Assembly (NCBI RefSeq): GCF_029233945.1
Contig: NZ_JARGOQ010000001.1
Span: 102,716-166,715 of the forward strand
From: Sneathiella sp.
Lineage (GTDB): Bacteria; Pseudomonadota; Alphaproteobacteria; Sneathiellales; Sneathiellaceae
Direction of reading: 5' to 3'
Length of the DNA stretch: 64,000 nt
Shown here: positions 25,194 to 34,194 of the stretch, one piece after another
Layout: the number at the start of each line of letters is the position of its first letter
Numbering within the stretch: the stretch's first letter is position 1
Notes under the pieces: model-generated
Seen by the model: the letters and a program-made list of their open reading frames with translations, nothing else
Database searches by the model: none
What the model was told of the DNA's origin: nothing
Program-made: the position numbers and the translations under genes

Positions 25194-26264
25194 TTATGCG
25201 CCCTTGATAATTTTCTCGGCCTGTTCCCAACCGCGGATAGCCAGCGGTTTGACGCGAACGGCGACATCCGCTGCGTTCTTGTTCGCGGCCGTACCGTCTT
25301 TTACACGTCCGACAATACCCTGCAGGATCGCGGCAAGGCGGAACATGTTATAGGCGGCATAAAAATCCCAGTTATCGATCCCCTCTCGCCCGGTTCTCTC
25401 GCAGTAAGCGGCAACATATTGCTCTTCTGTTGGGATGCCGAGCGCGGGAAGATCCAGACCGTTTAGGCCCCGAAACAGTTCGGGTTCCAGCCGCCAGGTC
25501 ATGCAGTGATACGAAAAATCGGCAATCGGATGGCCAAGTGTTGCCAATTCCCAATCAAGTATGCCCATGACCCGGTGGGATTCCTTATCGAGCACCGTAT
25601 TATCAAGGCGGTAATCCCCATGAACAACCGCCGTTTCATCGCCCGGCGGAATATTATCCGGTAGCCAGGCCATCAGATTATCCATCGCCTCAATGGTTTC
25701 CGTCTCCGATGCCCGGTATTGTTTCGTCCAGCGATTAATCTGCCGCGCGAGGTAGTCCGTCGGCTTGCCGAAACTTTCAAGGCCAACGGTCTTGTAGTCG
25801 ACCTGATGCAGCGCGGCCATGGCGGCGTTCATGCTATCGAAAACCGCAACCCGAGCGGCCTTTGAATATCCCGGCAGGGAGGGGTCCCATTCGATATCGC
25901 CGTTCAGGAATTCCATGACATAGAACATGGTGCCGATGATGGATTCATCTTCGCACAGGCAATAGGTTTTTGGGACAGGCACGTCGGTATTGGCAAGGGC
26001 TGTCAGAACCCTGTATTCGCGGTCAACCGCATGTGCGGAGGGGAGAAGCTTGCCGGGTGGCTTGCGCCTGAGCACATATCTGCGGTCCGGTGTCACCAAC
26101 ATGTAACTTGGGTTGGATTGCCCGCCCTTAAATTGCGAAACCTCAAGCGGTCCCTTAAAGCCAACAACATTCTTTTTAAGGTAATCTTCCAATGGTGCAA
26201 CGTCGAACTTGTGGCGCTCGCGCACTTCCATTGTTCCCGAAAACTGAGTTGAATCGTCGGACAT
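25194..26264 (-). CDS. APH-fold phosphotransferase family protein (first of tandem pair)
   Basis: A 356-residue protein related to LvaA and the ACAD10/11 kinase domain. It has GGQSNPSYML, LRRKPPGKLLPSAHAVDREY, the catalytic HGDYRLDN (215-222) and DWE (237-239) in ILDWELATLGHP. It is not an antibiotic kinase: those lack the KPPG-LLPSAH block. It lies 20 bases downstream of purD and 44 bases upstream of the second kinase, all on the minus strand, so the three are probably one transcript. Kinase plus acyl-CoA dehydrogenase in a neighbourhood suggests hydroxyacyl-CoA catabolism. Confidence 0.87.
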   Translation of the reverse strand: MSDDSTQFSGTMEVRERHKFDVAPLEDYLKKNVVGFKGPLEVSQFKGGQSNPSYMLVTPDRRYVLRRKPPGKLLPSAHAVDREYRVLTALANTDVPVPKTYCLCEDESIIGTMFYVMEFLNGDIEWDPSLPGYSKAARVAVFDSMNAAMAALHQVDYKTVGLESFGKPTDYLARQINRWTKQYRASETETIEAMDNLMAWLPDNIPPGDETAVVHGDYRLDNTVLDKESHRVMGILDWELATLGHPIADFSYHCMTWRLEPELFRGLNGLDLPALGIPTEEQYVAAYCERTGREGIDNWDFYAAYNMFRLAAILQGIVGRVKDGTAANKNAADVAVRVKPLAIRGWEQAEKIIKGA

Positions 26265-26284
26265 TGATGCCCTTTCTTGTTATT

Positions 26285-27568
26285 TTATTGTCCCTGTTCC
26301 TCACGCTTAACCGCCCGCCATCCGATATCTGATCGGCAAAAACCTTGCGGCCAGTCAATCGCGTCGACGCCACTATACGCCTTTTTTTGTGCTTGTTTAA
26401 CGGTTTTTCCCAAACCAGTGATCCCCAGCACACGGCCTCCCGTCGCCAGAACCGTATCGCCTTCGCGTTTGGTGCCAGCGTGGAAGGCAAGAACGTCGTC
26501 GATCGCAGCGGCCGCACCAAGGCCTTTAATGGTGGTATTCTTCTCATATGCTCCTGGATATCCGTGGGCTGCCATGACGACGACAAGAGCCGTTTCATCC
26601 CGCCATTGCAATTTAACGTCGGCAAGGCTCTCGTTTGTCGTCGCCACTAGAGCGGGGAGCAAGTCACTGCCCATGCGCGCGCAAAGTACCTGGCACTCCG
26701 GATCGCCGAAACGGACGTTATATTCGATTAGCTTCGGCCCATCTTTCGTGATCATCAGGCCCGCATAGAGAACGCCGGTAAAGGGGATGCCCTGCTTTTT
26801 CATAGCGGCAATCGTTGGTTTTATGATCCTGTCGATTGTTGCGTCGATCATCTCCGGTGTCATGACGGGCGCGGGGGAGTAGGCACCCATGCCGCCGGTG
26901 TTGGGCCCGGTATCGCCGTCACCAACAGCCTTGTGATCCTGCGCCGTGGCAAGGGGAAGAATGTTCTCCCCGTCGGTGAGGACGAAGAAGCTGGCCTCTT
27001 CGCCTTCCATAAATTCCTCGATCACAATCTCTGCGCCAGCGCCACCAAAAAGGCCGCCAAAAATCTCATCGATCGTTTCATTGGCCTCGCTTAGACTGCC
27101 CGCAATAATCACGCCCTTGCCCGCGGCGAGCCCGTCCGCCTTAATCACAATCGGAAATGTATTGCGCGCCACATAAGCTTTTGCCTCATCCGGGTTATCA
27201 AAGCGCTGATAGGCGGCTGTCGGGATATTATTTTTGCGGCAGAGATCTTTCATAAAGCCTTTTGAGCCTTCCAACGCGGCGGCGGCGGCGCTTGGGCCGA
27301 AGCTTCTAATCCCCGCCTCGGAAAGCTTGTCGGCAAGTCCCATAACAAGCGGTACTTCTGGGCCGATGACAACAAAATCAATGGCTTCCATCTTGCTGAA
27401 ATCGACAATTTTTTCGATATCCTCCGCGCCGATATCAACGCAGTCCGCAACCTCTTCAATGCCGCCATTGCCTGGAGCGCAGAAAAGCCGTTCAATCAGG
27501 GGAGATTTTTTGAGTGTCCAACAGAGCGCGTGTTCACGACCACCGGAGCCAATAACGAGTACTTTCAT
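26285..27568 (-). CDS. purD: Phosphoribosylamine--glycine ligase
   Basis: A 427-residue ATP-grasp enzyme for the second step of purine synthesis, joining glycine to phosphoribosylamine. It begins [17 protein letters not shown], has the family's [21 protein letters not shown], the [23 protein letters not shown] block (split here only by spacing) and [11 protein letters not shown]. Length is standard. It is divergent from xseA with 86 bases between them, a common alphaproteobacterial arrangement, and precedes the APH kinases on the same strand. Confidence 0.97.
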   Translation of the reverse strand: MKVLVIGSGGREHALCWTLKKSPLIERLFCAPGNGGIEEVADCVDIGAEDIEKIVDFSKMEAIDFVVIGPEVPLVMGLADKLSEAGIRSFGPSAAAAALEGSKGFMKDLCRKNNIPTAAYQRFDNPDEAKAYVARNTFPIVIKADGLAAGKGVIIAGSLSEANETIDEIFGGLFGGAGAEIVIEEFMEGEEASFFVLTDGENILPLATAQDHKAVGDGDTGPNTGGMGAYSPAPVMTPEMIDATIDRIIKPTIAAMKKQGIPFTGVLYAGLMITKDGPKLIEYNVRFGDPECQVLCARMGSDLLPALVATTNESLADVKLQWRDETALVVVMAAHGYPGAYEKNTTIKGLGAAAAIDDVLAFHAGTKREGDTVLATGGRVLGITGLGKTVKQAQKKAYSGVDAIDWPQGFCRSDIGWRAVKREEQGQ

Positions 27569-27654
27569 AATATTTCGAACTAATTTCCTTTGAACGACAG
27601 TGGAGAGTTTGTAGCATACTGTGACGGCAGGCCAAACAATCTTGAAGGAAAATC

Positions 27655-29094
27655 GTGTCAGATAATCGGAATACAGGATCCTCCAATATCCATGAATATA
27701 CTGTTTCGGAGTTGAGCGGCGCGCTCAAGCGTACAGTTGAGGACGTATTTGGCCATGTCCGCGTTCGTGCAGAAATTTCAGGAATTACTCGCGCGAACTC
27801 AGGTCATGTCTACTTGACATTGAAGGATGAAAAAGCAGTCATCGACGGTATCATATGGAAGGGGGCTGCTCAGAAACTTAGTTTTCGACCGGAGGAAGGC
27901 CTTGAAGTAGTTTGCACCGGTAAACTAACAACTTATCCTGCTCGTTCTAAGTATCAAATTGTAATCGAAATAATGGAACCGGCGGGCGTTGGCGCCTTGA
28001 TGGCCCTGCTGGAGGAGCGGAAGAAAAAGCTCGCGGCGGAAGGCCTGTTCGATCCATCGCGCAAAAAGGAACTTCCTTATCTTCCACAGGTAATTGGTGT
28101 TGTTACCTCCCCGACCGGGGCGGTTATCCGTGATATCCTTCATCGTCTTCGCGACAGGTTCCCGACCCATGTATTGCTCTGGCCGGTGCTGGTGCAGGGG
28201 GAGACAGCGGCGGGTCAGATTGCAAGCGCCATTCGGGGCTTCAATGCCCTTCCTGCAGAGGGGGACATCCCGCGTCCTGATCTTCTGATTGTTGCGCGCG
28301 GCGGCGGCAGTCTGGAGGACTTATGGGCCTTCAATGAGGAAGAGGTGGTGCGCGCGGCCGCCGAAAGTGTCATTCCGCTTATCTCTGCTGTGGGGCATGA
28401 GACAGATACAACCCTGATTGATTTTGCCTCCGACAAGCGCGCGCCGACGCCAACAGCGGCAGCGGAGATTGCCGTCCCGGTTCGGTCCGAACTGATTACC
28501 TATGTGGAGGATCAGGAGCGCCGTATCAAGAGGAGCCTGAACCGATCGATCACGGACAAGCGTGAACGGCTTGTAGGACTCTCGCGCGGCTTGCGCGATC
28601 CTGCATCGCTGATCGCCGAGAAAGTCCAGCATCTCGACCATCTGGAAAGTCGCCTTCGGCAGTCAGTTTCGAGCAACCTGAACTTCAAGGGACAGCAATT
28701 CAGTGGCGCAGCCGCAAAGCTTCGCCCGCAGCTTCTGGAACGGTCCTTGACGCAATATGGTGAGAAGCTGACCCTGATCGATCGCCAGATGGCGCGGAAT
28801 ATTGCCATAAAGCGGGAGCGCGCCGAAGAGCGGCTGGGCGCAACAACTCGGTTGCTGGAAAGCCTTTCCTTCCGGCGGGTGTTGAAACGCGGATACAGCA
28901 TCGTCTGGGACGAGGCGGGCAAGCCGATTTCCTCAGTTGAGGGGGCAACACCAGGCCGCGCTGTAGAGGTCGAGTTTGCGGACGGCAAGGCAACGGCGGC
29001 ATTTTCCGGGGCAGGGGGAGGCACATCGCCGGGCCGGGCATCCAAAAAGGTTCAAAAGAAAAAAAGTGAGCCAAAACAGGGAAGCCTTCTATGA
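27655..29094 (+). CDS. xseA: Exodeoxyribonuclease VII large subunit
   Basis: A 479-residue nuclease subunit that, with XseB, degrades single-stranded DNA. The N-terminal OB domain has [17 protein letters not shown] and RAEISG; the catalytic region has [33 protein letters not shown] and [16 protein letters not shown]; a long coiled coil follows, ending in a Lys-rich tail. GTG 27655 is used, with GAAGGAAAA just upstream. The stop overlaps the start of the M23 gene by four bases. xseB is not in the window. Confidence 0.96.
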   Translation: MSDNRNTGSSNIHEYTVSELSGALKRTVEDVFGHVRVRAEISGITRANSGHVYLTLKDEKAVIDGIIWKGAAQKLSFRPEEGLEVVCTGKLTTYPARSKYQIVIEIMEPAGVGALMALLEERKKKLAAEGLFDPSRKKELPYLPQVIGVVTSPTGAVIRDILHRLRDRFPTHVLLWPVLVQGETAAGQIASAIRGFNALPAEGDIPRPDLLIVARGGGSLEDLWAFNEEEVVRAAAESVIPLISAVGHETDTTLIDFASDKRAPTPTAAAEIAVPVRSELITYVEDQERRIKRSLNRSITDKRERLVGLSRGLRDPASLIAEKVQHLDHLESRLRQSVSSNLNFKGQQFSGAAAKLRPQLLERSLTQYGEKLTLIDRQMARNIAIKRERAEERLGATTRLLESLSFRRVLKRGYSIVWDEAGKPISSVEGATPGRAVEVEFADGKATAAFSGAGGGTSPGRASKKVQKKKSEPKQGSLL

Positions 29095-29906
29095 GGTGTG
29101 TGTTTATATTTTTCGCCGTTTTTTTACTTTCCGTAAACGCATATGCGGACAGGACCAGCTTGCAAGGCAACTTCACTCAGGGCGGCCTTATTATAGGGAT
29201 GACGGAACCAGACGCGGTGGTTTTGTTCGATGATAAGCGGGTGGCAGTCGCACCCTCCGGACGTTTCCTGTTTGGTTTTGGGCGTGATTTCAAATCAACG
29301 GCGATACTCAAAATTCGTTATTCGGATGAGAGCGAGGAAGAGAGGCCGCTCAATATCGCGAAGCGGGAGTATAAGATCGAGCGGATTAATGGTTTGCCAC
29401 CGTCCAAGGTGACGCCAAGCGCCGAGTTTTTGGCTCGTATCATGAAGGAGAATGGCGAAATTGCTCGCATTCGATCTGTTGAGACAAAGAATGAATGGTT
29501 TCTTTCCGGGTGGCAATGGCCAGCGCTAGGCCGGGTGAGTGGCGTCTATGGAAGCCAGCGGGTTTTAAACGATATCCCCAAGCGTCCCCATTTTGGCGTG
29601 GATATCGCTGCCCCGGAAGGCACAGCGGTGGTTGCGTCCACTGACGGGCTGGTTCAGATGGCGGAGGAGGATTTATACTACACCGGCGGCACCGTCATGA
29701 TTGATCATGGGTACGGACTGGTGTCGGTCTATTCCCATCTCAGTAAGCTCAATGTAATATCCGGGCAGTTCGTTCGGCAGGGAGAAAAGATCGGTGAAAT
29801 CGGCGCGACGGGTCGGGCGACTGGCCCGCATCTCGATTGGCGGCTTAACTGGTTTTCCGAGCGGCTTGATCCTGAGTTACTGCTGGGTGCCATGCCACAA
29901 AACTAG
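29091..29906 (+). CDS. Exported M23-family (LytM) peptidase-like protein
   Basis: A 271-residue protein with a signal peptide (first about 19 residues) and a C-terminal LytM domain (about 140-265). The first zinc motif HFGVD gives His167 and Asp171, and YSHLSKL gives His216. The last motif reads GPHLDW, so the second His of the usual HxH is Asp249. Asp may still bind zinc, and I believe GPHLDW occurs in other alphaproteobacterial members, but loss of murein hydrolase activity, as in EnvC-type activators, is possible. It overlaps xseA by four bases (ATGA) and the convergent VPLPA gene by four bases. Confidence 0.85.
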   Translation: MRCVFIFFAVFLLSVNAYADRTSLQGNFTQGGLIIGMTEPDAVVLFDDKRVAVAPSGRFLFGFGRDFKSTAILKIRYSDESEEERPLNIAKREYKIERINGLPPSKVTPSAEFLARIMKENGEIARIRSVETKNEWFLSGWQWPALGRVSGVYGSQRVLNDIPKRPHFGVDIAAPEGTAVVASTDGLVQMAEEDLYYTGGTVMIDHGYGLVSVYSHLSKLNVISGQFVRQGEKIGEIGATGRATGPHLDWRLNWFSERLDPELLLGAMPQN

Positions 29907-30403
29907 GCTGCAAACGTCCCTTTTCTGGCGACCTTGGCGCGCCTTTTTAGCCAGCCAAGAAGTAGGATACCCCCAAGGCCACCGATAAAGAGAAAGAAGC
30001 CAGCCGGTAGCGGAATTACGGATGTTGATTGAGCAGAGATCGGGATAGGGTTGCCTTCCTCCTCAACGTCAAGAGAGTAGATGCCAAACAGGAACCCGAC
30101 CCATTTTTTGTAAAACTGGTCGCCGGTGCCAAAAGGACCCGATGAAAACAGGCCGAGGGGGTCGCCGTCTTCTTTACTGAAGGAAAGAGATACAGTTTTC
30201 CCTTGCGAAATACTGCGAAATTTCTCGCTTGCGAATGCTGTCGGGATTTCTACATTCTGCTGTTGATATAATTCTGAAAACCATTTCGCGCCTCTTTGCT
30301 GCGGCTCTGGTCCGTAGTCCCCGTGGAGCGGTGCCGCTTCAATAGTCGACGCGTACAGAAGAACACCCACAGCGCAAAAAAGAGTTTTAACCCACGATTT
30401 CAT
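29903..30403 (-). CDS. Exported protein with VPLPA-type C-terminal sorting tail
   Basis: A 166-residue protein of unknown function. A signal peptide (1-23, ending IEAA) is followed by a soluble part without recognisable domain. The C-terminus has SVIPLPAGFFLFIGGLGG, a hydrophobic helix (about 132-152) and a basic stretch KRRAK, which is the tripartite plan of PEP-CTERM/VPLPA-CTERM sorting signals recognised by exosortase-type enzymes. A nine-residue extension after the basic stretch is unusual. No exosortase gene is in the window. Its stop overlaps the M23 gene stop. Confidence 0.7.
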   Translation of the reverse strand: MKSWVKTLFCAVGVLLYASTIEAAPLHGDYGPEPQQRGAKWFSELYQQQNVEIPTAFASEKFRSISQGKTVSLSFSKEDGDPLGLFSSGPFGTGDQFYKKWVGFLFGIYSLDVEEEGNPIPISAQSTSVIPLPAGFFLFIGGLGGILLLGWLKRRAKVARKGTFAA

Positions 30404-30864
30404 ATTTTCCTCTATCGGAGATCGATATCTCTCAGGGATCGTGAAATCAGTACTTTTTGTGAAAGAAATCGCCCCAGAATATGCCCCTAGTCCGGCGATG
30501 GCTAAATTGTAGTGAAGCAGACCTTATTCCGTCAATTAATGAGAAATCAGGGATGTCATGGCAAAAGCATGGCCAATTTGTGGCGAAAACAGGTAAAAAT
30601 ATAACAAAATTAAAGAGTTAGACGCCCTTTCCTCTGGTGATGAAGGCCAGACTATTCACGAAAATGTCAAGAGCGTGCGGCTCTTTTCAGGGAGGCATGG
30701 TTAATAAATATGGTTAATTCGATCCGAATTCAGCTTATTTTTTGTGCAGTGCGGCAATGTCGTAAAATTTATGCGAATCAGACGATTGCCTGATGCGGAA
30801 AATTAGTAGAGGCCTTGCAATGAACATCACGCAACTCATCAAACCGGTGATGCTGAAAATCCAA
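30404..30864. other. AT-rich gene-free stretch between two minus-strand genes
   Basis: No coding frame stands out in these 461 bases. Visible signals are a GAGAT/ATCTC hairpin about 15 bases upstream of the VPLPA gene, a small hairpin AAGAGC/GCTCTT at 30669-30685, and a direct repeat ATGGTTAA at 30697-30704 and 30710-30717. The promoter of the VPLPA gene is probably here. Confidence 0.5.
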
Positions 30865-31032
30865 TTATTCAGACTTTATCTTCTCGCCCGCCTTAATGAC
30901 GGCATCGCCCGCTTTGTTCATATTCTTGCTTGTGTCCTCTTTTACGCCTTGCCAGGTATCGCTGCAGCCACTGACCATCAGAGACGCAGACAAAAGGATT
31001 ACAGTCAAAATTGCACGCGAAAAGAAAGTCAT
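30865..31032 (-). CDS. Entericidin-like small lipoprotein (EcnA/B family)
   Basis: A 55-residue frame on the minus strand. It begins MTFFSRAILTVILL, a signal peptide ending in a lipobox (VSGC, Cys23), and continues SDTWQGVKEDTSKN and MNKAGDAVIKAGEKIKSE. The short lipoprotein with an amphipathic helix containing G-DA-IKAGE repeats is the entericidin pattern; these are abundant envelope lipoproteins, sometimes read as toxin/antidote pairs. GGGGTGA lies about six bases before the ATG. A longer plus-strand frame over the same bases has no family features and is rejected. It stands alone, 106 bases downstream of cysQ. Confidence 0.78.
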   Translation of the reverse strand: MTFFSRAILTVILLSASLMVSGCSDTWQGVKEDTSKNMNKAGDAVIKAGEKIKSE

Positions 31033-31138
31033 TGCGGATCACCCCGATTTGTCAAATTGATAAACGTAAATTAGTCAGCGCAATCTGAATTTGCAACCGT
31101 TTCTCGATTTCCACTAAGTTGAATAGTATGATCACACG

Positions 31139-31942
31139 TCAAAATGATTTGGCGGTCCCGAAGGTTTCCAACAGCGTCATAAGCTTCGGATGGAAATGGA
31201 GGCCCGATGAGATGACGTTCCGTTGATTGACAGATTTCCTGTTATAGACAAGCTTGTCTCCGGTTGTGGTGGTTGTAATCCCGCCGGCTTCGGAAAGGAT
31301 GATATCTGCGGCGGCAATATCCCAGTCGCTTTTTTGCGTCAGGGACAGGGACGCATGTACTTCCTTTGAGGCAACCTTCACCATCCGGTAGGCAATGGAA
31401 TTCACATGGCTGAATGTCGCGCCCTTGACCGTATCGAGCCAGCCGTGCCATTCGAAGGATTTGCGGCTTGCGATTAGCTTGGCGTTCAGCAGATCGGATT
31501 TCTTACTGCAGGTAATGGTTTCGCCATTCAGCTTGGCACCTTCGCCGCGCACCGCCTCATAAAGCTCCTCCAATATGGGATTGTAAACAATCCCGAGAAC
31601 CGGCTTTCCGTCTTCCACAAGGGCGGCGCAGATCGTAAATTCCGGTTTTCCGGCAATGAACGAGCGTGTGCCGTCAATCGGATCGACGATCCACACTCTC
31701 GATTTTTCAAGACGCGCGCGATCATCCGCTGTCTCTTCGGAGAGCCAGCCATAATCCGGTCGCGCGGCCAGCAGCTTCTCCTTAAAATGGGTATCGAGGG
31801 CGAGATCCGCCTCACTCACCGGATCACCCGGCTTTTTCTCCCAGCTTTTCAGAGTATTCTTGAAATATCGTCGGGCAATATTTCCTGCCTCCTGCATGGT
31901 GTGGGAGAGCAGAGCGAAATCAGTGTCAAATTCAGTCGTCAT
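31139..31942 (-). CDS. cysQ: 3'(2'),5'-bisphosphate nucleotidase / inositol monophosphatase family
   Basis: A 267-residue metal-dependent phosphatase. The signature WIVDPIDGTRSF carries the metal ligands, with the upstream Glu pair in WLSEETADD and the C-terminal KSDWDIAAADIILSEAGG motif. CysQ recycles PAP from sulfate activation; close relatives act on inositol or histidinol phosphates, so the symbol is tentative. The ATG overlaps the pmbA stop by four bases (ATGA), so it is the last gene of the ubiA-ubiD-tauE-pmbA run. Confidence 0.8.
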   Translation of the reverse strand: MTTEFDTDFALLSHTMQEAGNIARRYFKNTLKSWEKKPGDPVSEADLALDTHFKEKLLAARPDYGWLSEETADDRARLEKSRVWIVDPIDGTRSFIAGKPEFTICAALVEDGKPVLGIVYNPILEELYEAVRGEGAKLNGETITCSKKSDLLNAKLIASRKSFEWHGWLDTVKGATFSHVNSIAYRMVKVASKEVHASLSLTQKSDWDIAAADIILSEAGGITTTTTGDKLVYNRKSVNQRNVISSGLHFHPKLMTLLETFGTAKSF

Positions 31943-33294
31943 GTACCCGCAACCATCATCCCGTCAATACGCAGGCTCGGGGCGTTAGTGCCTTGACGGA
32001 ACTCCAGATCATCTGCGGGCGTGAGGTTCAGGAACATATCCTTCAGATTGCCCGCAATGGTGAGTTCGGAAACCGGGAAGGCGATCTTGCCGTCCTCAAT
32101 CCAGAAGCCCGACGCCCCACGGCTGTAGTCTCCCGTGATGCCATTCACCCCGAAACCGATAAGGCTGGTGACATAAAGGCCCGACTTAATGTCAGAGATT
32201 ATTTCTTCAAGGGAACTTGCCCCGGCCTCCATATAAAGGTTGGTTGTCCCGGAACCCGGCGGGGAGGCTGTGCCGCGCGTTGCCCTGCCATTCGTTTCAA
32301 GGCCGAGTTGCTTAGCGGACGCACTGTTGAGGATCCAGCACTGCAACATGCCTTCCTGGATCAAATCCAGCCGGCGGTTTGCGACGCCTTCGCCATCGAA
32401 TGGCTTCGAAGCGGGTCCCCTCGATCTGTGGGGATCATCAATGACATTGATATGCTCAGAAAAAATCTGCCCCCCCATCTGATCTTTCAAAAAGCTGGTC
32501 CCGCGCGCGACGGATGCCCCGGAAATGGCACCTGAAAAATGCCCGAGAATACTCCCCGACACTCGGTTGCTGTAGACAACAGGGAATTGCCCGCTCGGCA
32601 TTTTCCGTGGATTAAGAAGTTTGACTGCACGTTCCCCGGCAATTTTGCCAATCTCCGAAGGCGAGCGCATATCAGTATAATAATGGCGGCTGTCATAATC
32701 ATAGTCGCGCTCCATCCCCTGGCCTTCACCGGCGATCACGGACGCGCTGACGGAAAAACTGCTGGAGCTATAAGCTCCCCTGAAGCCGCCTGAGGTGGCC
32801 AACGCGATTGAGGCACTTCCTGTTGAGGCGCCGCCCCCTTCCGAATTAGTGACGCCTTCGACACCAAGGGCAGCGTCTTCAGCCTCCTTTGCAATAGCGA
32901 CAAGATCGTCCGGCGTGAGCGTTGTTTCGTCATAAAGGTCAAGGGCCAGCGTGTCCTTCGCCAGAAGGTCAGGATTGGCGAGGCCGCAAAATTCATCCTC
33001 CGGGATGTTTCGCGCCATCGCGAGAGCCCGGTCCACGAGCTCTTCCAGCAGTTCCGGTTTCGTATCGTTGGAGGAAACAAAGGCTTGTTGCTTGCCGATC
33101 AACACCCGAAGGCCGAGATCATGCGCCTCGGACCGTTCGATCTCTTCAGTTTCTCCCTGACGGACGGAGACATTGACCGACGTTCCCTGAATGCGGACGG
33201 CATCCGCGGCCTCAGCGCCCTTCCGCCGGGCAATAGCAATAAGATCATCGAGGATACTGAGTGAATTCTGCTCATCAGCTGTTTGTTTGGACAT
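31939..33294 (-). CDS. pmbA: TldE/PmbA family subunit of the TldD-TldE protease
   Basis: A 451-residue member of the TldD/PmbA family, of the PmbA (TldE) type: it lacks HExxxH and has GHFSGAISGASVARGTSFL at the corresponding place, then GTNAPSLRIDGMMVAGT at the end. TldE pairs with the metal-binding TldD to trim unfolded or RiPP-type peptides. TldD is encoded 6.6 kb away at 39906-41336. ATG 33294 is chosen over an upstream ATG at 33327 because MSKQTADEQ is the natural start. Confidence 0.92.
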   Translation of the reverse strand: MSKQTADEQNSLSILDDLIAIARRKGAEAADAVRIQGTSVNVSVRQGETEEIERSEAHDLGLRVLIGKQQAFVSSNDTKPELLEELVDRALAMARNIPEDEFCGLANPDLLAKDTLALDLYDETTLTPDDLVAIAKEAEDAALGVEGVTNSEGGGASTGSASIALATSGGFRGAYSSSSFSVSASVIAGEGQGMERDYDYDSRHYYTDMRSPSEIGKIAGERAVKLLNPRKMPSGQFPVVYSNRVSGSILGHFSGAISGASVARGTSFLKDQMGGQIFSEHINVIDDPHRSRGPASKPFDGEGVANRRLDLIQEGMLQCWILNSASAKQLGLETNGRATRGTASPPGSGTTNLYMEAGASSLEEIISDIKSGLYVTSLIGFGVNGITGDYSRGASGFWIEDGKIAFPVSELTIAGNLKDMFLNLTPADDLEFRQGTNAPSLRIDGMMVAGT

Positions 33295-33355
33295 AGACAC
33301 CCTGACTGAAAAATAATAACCCACCATACATAGGTGGCGGGGGCCGAAAATGGAA

Positions 33356-34126
33356 TCAGAAAAGCAAATTCATTCCCGTAAGGCCATCCCAGAGCAGCTT
33401 TCCGCCAATTAACAACACCAGCACATAGGCGATACGATAAAAGAGGACCTCTGAAACCATTTTATGAGCCTTGACGCCCATCCAGATACCGAGCGGCGCG
33501 AGCGGTAACAGGACAAGTGATGTTCCGATGTTCTCAATGGAAAACTGCCCGAGCAGGCCATAGGGGATGAGCTTCACATAGTTTATGGCGAAGAAAAACC
33601 AGACGGACGTGCCGACATAAAGCGTCTTGTCGAGCTTCTGCGGCAGCATGTAAAACTGCAGTGGCGGCCCGCCCGCATGGGCGACAAAGCTCGTAAACCC
33701 GGCGATAGCTCCCCAGAAGGAGCCACGGGAGAGGCTGGCCTTGACCTTATGATCGGCGGGAACCTTGCGAATATAGTGATTGAGTGTGAACACGACGCAG
33801 ATAACGCCCAGCAGGATTTTAATAAAATCTGCGCTCAGGTAACTGAAAAGCAGATAGCCGATCAGAATCCCTATAAAGGCCCCGGGTAAGAGGTAACCGA
33901 GATTCCGCCAGTCCGCCGTCCGCCGGTAAGCCAGCAGGCCAAATATATCCATCACGCAGAGGATCGGCAGGATAATCGCTGCTGCCTGGACCGGAGATAT
34001 CAACAATGACAGCAGCGGCACACTCAAGAGCCCCAGTGATCCCGCAAATCCCCCCTTCGATATCCCGATCAGCAGAACCACAGGAACGGCAATAAGATAG
34101 AAAACTGGATCGGCAATAAACGTCAT
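33356..34126 (-). CDS. TauE/SafE family sulfite/sulfonate exporter-like membrane protein
   Basis: A 256-residue inner-membrane protein with about eight hydrophobic segments. GISKGGFAGSLGLLSVPLLSL near the N-terminus and GFTSFVAHAGGPPLQFYMLP in the middle are the two repeated TauE/SafE signatures. The family exports small anions such as sulfite or sulfoacetate; the substrate here is unknown. It lies between ubiD and pmbA on the same strand. In a bacterium with dddP, sulfur anion export would fit, but that is only a suggestion. Confidence 0.88.
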   Translation of the reverse strand: MTFIADPVFYLIAVPVVLLIGISKGGFAGSLGLLSVPLLSLLISPVQAAAIILPILCVMDIFGLLAYRRTADWRNLGYLLPGAFIGILIGYLLFSYLSADFIKILLGVICVVFTLNHYIRKVPADHKVKASLSRGSFWGAIAGFTSFVAHAGGPPLQFYMLPQKLDKTLYVGTSVWFFFAINYVKLIPYGLLGQFSIENIGTSLVLLPLAPLGIWMGVKAHKMVSEVLFYRIAYVLVLLIGGKLLWDGLTGMNLLF

Positions 34127-34194
34127 ACATACTTTCCCGCAGCGGCGATGTGCGCTTGTTATTATTATTCAGAAGGATACAGTCGATGCGGACA

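Noticed and set aside
24100..26264. Antibiotic (aminoglycoside) resistance kinases
   Set aside because: The APH fold is shared, but the KPPG-LLPSAH block and acyl-CoA gene context indicate the ACAD10/11-LvaA group.
30793..31074. Plus-strand 93-codon frame in the cysQ/VPLPA gap
   Set aside because: No signal or domain; its middle covers the minus-strand entericidin-like gene, which has a lipobox and a ribosome-binding site.
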